A DNA stretch of 9,053 nt from Patescibacteria group bacterium (GTDB lineage: Bacteria; Patescibacteriota; Saccharimonadia; CAILAD01; GCA-016700035), in assembly GCA_030917125.1 (NCBI GenBank), contig JAUPVH010000045.1:1-9053 (forward strand), written 5' to 3'. Shown piece after piece: positions 5,343 to 9,053 of this stretch. Both the position numbers and the translations under genes were made by a program. Numbering within the stretch: the stretch's first letter is position 1; the number at the start of each line of letters is the position of its first letter. Below the pieces are notes generated by a model. It was not told the origin of the DNA, made no database searches, and saw nothing but the letters and a program-made list of their open reading frames with translations.

Positions 5343-6245
5343 ATGCCCGCTAAAGGTACTAAAACAACCAAAGTCAGCAAACCAAAAGTAACACGCTCGA
5401 ATGTTGCGAAGTCCACTGGGAAGGCTGGACTTTTAAGTAAAAAAGTTAAGTTTAACTGGAAGATCGCTGCAGTTATCGGCGTTGTGCTTGTTGCGGCATT
5501 GGGCTATCTATTTGTCCGCTTGAGCTCTGCAAATGCCGGCTCTAGGTACTATCCAGCTAACAGTTGGTATACTGGTGGCAGTAACATTGGGGAGCCAATC
5601 GTGAAGAATGATGGCTCTCGAGCCGTAGCGAGTGAAACCGTCGGAGCGTCTGACAAGATCGATATTTCTATTAATATTTCGGGGAGGACATCATCTTCCA
5701 CTGAATACTGTATGGAACTTGCCACTTCGGGTTCGACCGTTATCTCAGGAGGAGCAAAGGTTAACGGAACAACGAAGATTAAATTTGCCGAAAGAATTGG
5801 TGCTACTAATGGCAAACTGAAGAAGTGTTTCTGGCTAGATGCCGTTGATGCTCGAGCCAGTAAGACGTTGCTTTACACAGCTGAATCCGCAGCTGGGCAG
5901 AAGTCATATTTCTATGGCGTTACTGAAAAAGCTACTTATGTAGTGCAGGGCGAAAAGAATGCTGCGCAACAACCGGTAAGTTATCCGGCACCAGCACCAA
6001 ACAATACTTGCTCAGGTGTGTATGGTCAGGGTAATCAAGGTGACTGTGTGGTACTTATTCAAACCAAGCTTAAGCAGCTCGGTTATGATCCGGGCCCAAT
6101 TGACGGAATTTACGGAACCAAGACTACAGGCGCAGTAAAACTCTTCCAATCGAGAGCAGGAATTACACAAGATGGAATCGTTGGCCCGCAAACCTGGAGC
6201 AGACTGTTTAGTACCAGTTGTGGTCAGCCGGCTGCAAAGTGTTAG
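5343..6245 (+). CDS. Exported peptidoglycan-binding protein, array member 2
   Basis: A 300-residue protein. In order: basic tail (1-36), FNWK (37-40), membrane segment (about 40-58), RLSSANA (59-65) with a plausible signal peptidase I site after SSA or ANA, a two-Cys ectodomain (about 67-195; Cys123, Cys162), a linker with YPAPAP (214-219), and a C-terminal peptidoglycan-binding domain of PG_binding_1 type (about 229-290). The last is shown by VLIQTKLKQLGY, IDGIYGTKT, AVKLFQ and VGPQTW. Extra cysteines flank this domain (Cys223/Cys235 and Cys293/Cys300), the last being the C-terminal residue, and may form disulfides. The protein probably acts at the cell surface bound to peptidoglycan. The ectodomain function is unknown. 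It has its own promoter and Shine-Dalgarno, and its closest relative in the window is member 4. Confidence 0.9.
   Translation: MPAKGTKTTKVSKPKVTRSNVAKSTGKAGLLSKKVKFNWKIAAVIGVVLVAALGYLFVRLSSANAGSRYYPANSWYTGGSNIGEPIVKNDGSRAVASETVGASDKIDISINISGRTSSSTEYCMELATSGSTVISGGAKVNGTTKIKFAERIGATNGKLKKCFWLDAVDARASKTLLYTAESAAGQKSYFYGVTEKATYVVQGEKNAAQQPVSYPAPAPNNTCSGVYGQGNQGDCVVLIQTKLKQLGYDPGPIDGIYGTKTTGAVKLFQSRAGITQDGIVGPQTWSRLFSTSCGQPAAKC
5979..6245 (+). repeat. Duplicated linker and peptidoglycan-binding module, copy 1
   Basis: This 88-codon segment plus stop is the partner of the one at 7597-7863, collinear and without gaps. By hand alignment the proteins differ at 5 of 88 residues, while about 33 further codons differ only synonymously. 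The duplication is therefore not recent and the protein sequence has been kept by selection, or the copies diverged elsewhere before coming together. Confidence 0.85.
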
Positions 6246-6276
6246 CTCAGTAGAATAAACAGGAAAGTTGTAGATC

Positions 6277-6915
6277 ATGCCTGCAAAAACTACCAAATCA
6301 GCTAAAGCTAAATCTAACGTTGCACGAGCAACAGGAAAAGCTGGTCTCCTCAATAAAAAAGTAAAGTTTAACTGGAAGATAGCGGCGGTAATTGGCGTTG
6401 TTCTTGTTGCAGCTCTCGGGTATCTATTTGTACGACTGAGCCAGGCGGGCAGCTATGCTTGGGGTCCACAAGATATACAGCTAGCTGGCAACGGTACCGG
6501 TGAGCGCGTAACAAAGAGTGATGGGCGACCAGCCGTACAGTCACAAACACCAACTGCTACCTCATCACAAATTTTGATTGCGACAATCAACTCCAGCGTG
6601 TCTCAGGCAGATACATACTGTGTTGATGGTAATGCAACTGCAGACACGCAGATAACACCAAGGATTTTTATTGGAACAAGCTCAATTACTGCGCTTACGA
6701 TGCAGAAAGTTGGTGCTGGGCCATTTAATGTTTGTTGGACAATTGCAGGTAATACTACCGGACAGCAGCGGAAAATCGACTTCGCCGGGACGGCTGCTAG
6801 GGATAAGCCTTTTGCTTACTTTAAGATAGAGCGTAAAGGTACGGCATCTGGTTCTGGAACAAAAACAACGAGCAATGCGCCTGCTAGCCCAAGTGCTTCT
6901 CCGGCCACAAAATAG
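6277..6915 (+). CDS. Exported protein, array member 3 (two-Cys ectodomain, no wall-binding domain)
   Basis: A 212-residue protein with basic tail (1-30), FNWK (31-34), membrane segment (about 34-52), RLSQA (53-57), a two-Cys ectodomain (about 60-187; Cys115, Cys153) and a C-terminal tail of Gly, Ser, Thr, Ala and Pro (189-212). The export module is almost identical to that of member 2, but the ectodomain is closest to member 1 (ADTYCVDGNATAD at 111-123; QQRKIDFAG at 163-171). The tail resembles the linker that leads to the peptidoglycan-binding domain in members 2 and 4, yet the protein stops there. No remnant of that domain is seen in the 60 nt downstream, so this looks like a genuine short form rather than a broken gene. 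The start has AGGA 12 nt upstream, a little long. Function unknown. Confidence 0.85.
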   Translation: MPAKTTKSAKAKSNVARATGKAGLLNKKVKFNWKIAAVIGVVLVAALGYLFVRLSQAGSYAWGPQDIQLAGNGTGERVTKSDGRPAVQSQTPTATSSQILIATINSSVSQADTYCVDGNATADTQITPRIFIGTSSITALTMQKVGAGPFNVCWTIAGNTTGQQRKIDFAGTAARDKPFAYFKIERKGTASGSGTKTTSNAPASPSASPATK

Positions 6916-6975
6916 GTGTAAGTGAAATCTGATTAAATTGTGATTGCACATAATAAATAGAGGAATAATAAAAGA

Positions 6976-7863
6976 ATGCCAGCAAAAAACACAAAATCAA
7001 GTAAGGCCAAGGCTAACGTCGCCAGAAGTAAAGGTAAAGCCGGACTTCTCAGTAAGAAAGTAAAATTCAACTGGAAAATTGCAGCGGTTATTGGCATAGT
7101 CGTCGCCGCAGCTCTCGGCTATCTGTTTGTTCGCTTGAGTGAAGCTGGTAATAGCAGGGTATTTGGACCTGCTCAATGGAGCTACAGTGGTGACAATCTA
7201 GCCGGAGAGGTAGTGAATAAAAATGACGGCACCCAAGCAATTGCATCTATTGCAAGAGATGGGTCTGAAAAAATCAGCTTAAAAACTTTTACCAAGGGAG
7301 TATATAACGGCAAGACCAGCTACTGTTTTCAGTACGCAACCTCCGGTCCCGCCACCATTTCATCTTGGGCATATGTCAATAATTCAACAAAATTTGGATT
7401 TTATGAGAGGGTAGCTGGCGCAACAAATGGAAAAGTTACAAAATGTTTTGATCTTGAAGCGCGAGATGCGTATTCGGCTAAGACTATTTATTTTGTCATA
7501 GATGCTGCAGCTGGCCAAAAGGCGTACTTCTATTCTATGCGCGAACAGCTCGAGTCAACCACAAGTACCACAACTGGCGCCAAAACTCCGCCTCAAAGTT
7601 ATCCGGCACCAGCACCTAACAATGCGTGCTCAGGAGTATATGGTCAGGGGAACCAAGGTGACTGTGTTGTACTTATTCAGACTAAACTTAAACAGCTTGG
7701 ATACGACCCAGGCCCAATTGACGGAATCTACGGGACTAAAACCACTTCTGCTGTAAAACTCTTCCAATCCAGAGCAGGTCTAACTCAAGATGGAGTTGTA
7801 GGACCGCAAACGTGGAGCGCACTCTTTAGTACGAGTTGTGGACAGCCAGCTGCCAAGTGTTGA
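6976..7863 (+). CDS. Exported peptidoglycan-binding protein, array member 4
   Basis: A 295-residue paralogue of member 2. It has a basic tail (1-30), FNWK (31-34), membrane segment (about 34-52), RLSEA (53-57), two-Cys ectodomain (about 62-190; Cys117, Cys157), a Thr/Ser-rich then YPAPAP linker (194-214), and a PG_binding_1 domain (about 224-285) with the extra cysteines Cys218, Cys230, Cys288 and C-terminal Cys295. The ectodomain is clearly more diverged from member 2 than the C-terminal module, which differs at only 5 of 88 residues, so the two parts are under different constraint. AGAGGA (6959-6964) lies 11 nt before the ATG. A CATAAT hexamer at 6949-6954 might act as a weak -10. It ends with TGA, which shows UGA is a stop here. 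Likely surface-located and wall-bound. Confidence 0.9.
   Translation: MPAKNTKSSKAKANVARSKGKAGLLSKKVKFNWKIAAVIGIVVAAALGYLFVRLSEAGNSRVFGPAQWSYSGDNLAGEVVNKNDGTQAIASIARDGSEKISLKTFTKGVYNGKTSYCFQYATSGPATISSWAYVNNSTKFGFYERVAGATNGKVTKCFDLEARDAYSAKTIYFVIDAAAGQKAYFYSMREQLESTTSTTTGAKTPPQSYPAPAPNNACSGVYGQGNQGDCVVLIQTKLKQLGYDPGPIDGIYGTKTTSAVKLFQSRAGLTQDGVVGPQTWSALFSTSCGQPAAKC
7597..7863 (+). repeat. Duplicated linker and peptidoglycan-binding module, copy 2
   Basis: The collinear partner of 5979-6245. Both begin at the Ser-Tyr-Pro of the linker and run through the C-terminal Cys and stop codon. Similarity falls sharply upstream of this point, in the ectodomains. Confidence 0.85.
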
Positions 7864-7869
7864 ATTTAA

Positions 7870-7875
7870 CATAAG
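7870..7875 (+). promoter_or_regulatory. Possible weak -10 element (CATAAG) before array member 5
   Basis: CATAAG matches the -10 consensus at only 4 of 6 positions and lies 8 nt before the ATG at 7884. The gene has no Shine-Dalgarno in the 20-nt gap, so either a leaderless start or translational coupling to member 4 is needed. Confidence 0.2.
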
Positions 7876-7883
7876 CAAAAAAT

Positions 7884-9053
7884 ATGTCAGCCAAAACCAT
7901 AAAACCAATTAAGCCTAAAGCTCAGGCCCATGTTGCAAAGTCAAAAAGTAAAAGTAGTCTTCTCAATAAGAGAGTAAAATTCAATTGGAAGATTGCTGCG
8001 GTTATTGGCATAGTGCTTATTGCCGCCTTGGGCTATCTATTTGTGCGCATGAGTCGTGCGCAAAGTTTTGGACCAGATGCTCATTTTCTAGACTTTTATC
8101 AACATTACGGCACACCCGGTCAAAAAGATAGCATAGGTGTACAGGCAGTTGGGACGATGAACATTACTGAAGATCCCAACGCACTGTTTTATTATGCAAT
8201 GACAGTAAACATGGGGCCAGCACGGAATGTCACAGGCAATCCAGACTTTGCATATATAGGTTTGCAGTATAGAGACGGCAAGAAAAAAGCGATATTTTCT
8301 GTTTGGAATGGTATTTCCGGAACTGCTTCACCCGGTCAGAACTTACCCGGCCAAATTAGTGGCAAGTTTGGGGGCGAGGGTACTGGCTGGCAGACTATGG
8401 TGGATTATCCATGGGTATCGAATGTCGATTATCGAGTAAAAATACGAAAAGGTGAATGCAGTGGTGATAATTGTTATTGGTTTGGATCGGTTATTGACCC
8501 AAGGAATAACTACGAAACATATATTGGCAAGATTTTAGCGCCATATGGCGCATTGAAGGATTACATTGCGTATTTCCACGAGATGTACTCACCGCCAATT
8601 CCAGCTGATTGTGTTTTGCCTCGCTCTGTAGTGGTCTTTAAGCCAGTTGTCGTAACGACGGCAGATGGGAAGATTGCTCCGATTAGAAGTACAAGTACTG
8701 CGGTAAGTCCAAAGTGCCAGGGATATTATCAGAACACTATAAATGGCAATACAGCTGTATCTGCTACCCGAACGACACCTGGTCAGCTGGAGACTTCAGG
8801 CGCTAAAACTTCCAGTAGTCCCACACCAGCTCCCGCTCCAGCGAATCCAGCAACAAAAACTGCACCAGCTCCTTCAACACAGGGGATTTGCGAAGGTAAG
8901 AGCTCCTTCTCGCTTGGCAGCCAAGGGGGTTGCGTAACCCTTATCCAGGCTCGATTGCGAGATTTGGGCTATATGCAGGCCAATCAAGTGGACGGTAATT
9001 ATGGCGATACAACAAAGGCTGCAGTAACGAAGTTCCAGGAGCGTAATGGCTTA
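7884..9053 (+). CDS. Exported protein with DUF3472-like and peptidoglycan-binding domains, array member 5 (3' end outside window)
   Basis: An open frame of 390 codons runs from ATG to the window end. It keeps the family export module: basic tail (1-32), FNWK (33-36), membrane segment (about 36-54), RMSRA (55-59). The ectodomain differs from the other members. Residues about 60-235 include YIGLQYRDGKKKAIFSVWNG (124-143), FGGEGTGWQTMVDYPW (162-177) and ETYIGKILAP (211-220), which recall the DUF3472 family of secreted proteins; this match is from memory and moderate. Then come a Cys-containing spacer (Cys243, Cys278), a Pro/Ala/Thr linker (311-333) and the start of a PG_binding_1 domain (about 343-390: GSQGGCVTLIQARLRDLGY, VDGNYGDTT, AVTKFQ). 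Cys336 and Cys350 match the cysteine pair of members 2 and 4. It starts 20 nt after member 4. Confidence 0.88.
   Translation, partial: MSAKTIKPIKPKAQAHVAKSKSKSSLLNKRVKFNWKIAAVIGIVLIAALGYLFVRMSRAQSFGPDAHFLDFYQHYGTPGQKDSIGVQAVGTMNITEDPNALFYYAMTVNMGPARNVTGNPDFAYIGLQYRDGKKKAIFSVWNGISGTASPGQNLPGQISGKFGGEGTGWQTMVDYPWVSNVDYRVKIRKGECSGDNCYWFGSVIDPRNNYETYIGKILAPYGALKDYIAYFHEMYSPPIPADCVLPRSVVVFKPVVVTTADGKIAPIRSTSTAVSPKCQGYYQNTINGNTAVSATRTTPGQLETSGAKTSSSPTPAPAPANPATKTAPAPSTQGICEGKSSFSLGSQGGCVTLIQARLRDLGYMQANQVDGNYGDTTKAAVTKFQERNGL

Noticed and set aside
5343..5450. Lys-rich N-terminal tails as DNA-binding, histone-like modules
   Set aside because: They directly precede a membrane segment in every member and are better explained as the positive-inside cytoplasmic tail.
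7861..7863. Possible reassigned UGA codon, as in some CPR lineages
   Set aside because: The TGA comes right after the conserved C-terminal AAKC where member 2 has TAG, no other gene has an in-frame TGA, and reading through gives a stop two codons later.
5343..7863. Tandem direct repeats as a mobile element or CRISPR
   Set aside because: The repeats are coding paralogues with synonymous divergence; there is no transposase, inverted terminal repeat or regular short repeat-spacer pattern.
4679..9053. Lipoproteins as direct substrates of the neighbouring Lnt-like enzyme
   Set aside because: None of the five exported proteins has a lipobox cysteine after the membrane segment; the site reads SxA.

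Overview
The window reads as a piece of a Candidate Phyla Radiation genome, most likely Candidatus Saccharibacteria (TM7). The reasons are the very tight single-strand gene packing, moderate GC, a stand-alone AhpF-like flavoprotein next to a YruB-type glutaredoxin, tandem PfkB kinases, and a run of small secreted proteins with long basic N-termini and peptidoglycan-binding domains. The phylum call is inference from gene content; no marker gene such as rRNA or a ribosomal protein is present. All genes lie on the + strand, the standard bacterial code fits (UGA is used as a stop at 7861-7863), and no gene-free stretch exceeds about 85 bases.

Region 1 (1-1751): the tail of one PfkB-family sugar kinase whose catalytic Asp position is Tyr, an intact second PfkB-family kinase, and two small multi-pass membrane proteins of unknown function. 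Region 2 (1766-3168): a redox pair made of an NAD(P)H-dependent flavoprotein disulfide reductase resembling the C-terminal half of AhpF and a small CVFC glutaredoxin, closed by a strong intrinsic terminator. Region 3 (3180-4660): an apolipoprotein N-acyltransferase (Lnt)-like membrane protein with a recognisable Glu-Lys-Cys triad.

Region 4 (4679-9053): five consecutive genes for exported proteins. All begin with a Lys-rich cytoplasmic tail, a near-invariant FNWK motif at the start of the membrane segment, and an SxA motif just after it. Four share a small ectodomain with two conserved cysteines and a GE...K(N/S)(D/S)...A(V/I) signature; I do not recognise it as a named domain. Genes 2 and 4 add a C-terminal peptidoglycan-binding domain. 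Gene 5, cut by the window end, carries a different, DUF3472-like ectodomain plus the same type of peptidoglycan-binding domain. A near-consensus promoter (TTGACA, 17 bp, TAAATT) lies before the second gene.

The array looks like a modular cell-surface set: one export/anchor module, exchangeable ectodomains and a wall-binding tail. In an epibiont such proteins could bind its own or its host's peptidoglycan, which is a hypothesis. A second theme is translation initiation. Genes with a Shine-Dalgarno (191-195, 2846-2850, 4664-4668, 5331-5334, 6261-6264, 6959-6964) alternate with genes that lack one but have a -10-like hexamer 8-9 nt before the ATG, which suggests leaderless mRNAs.
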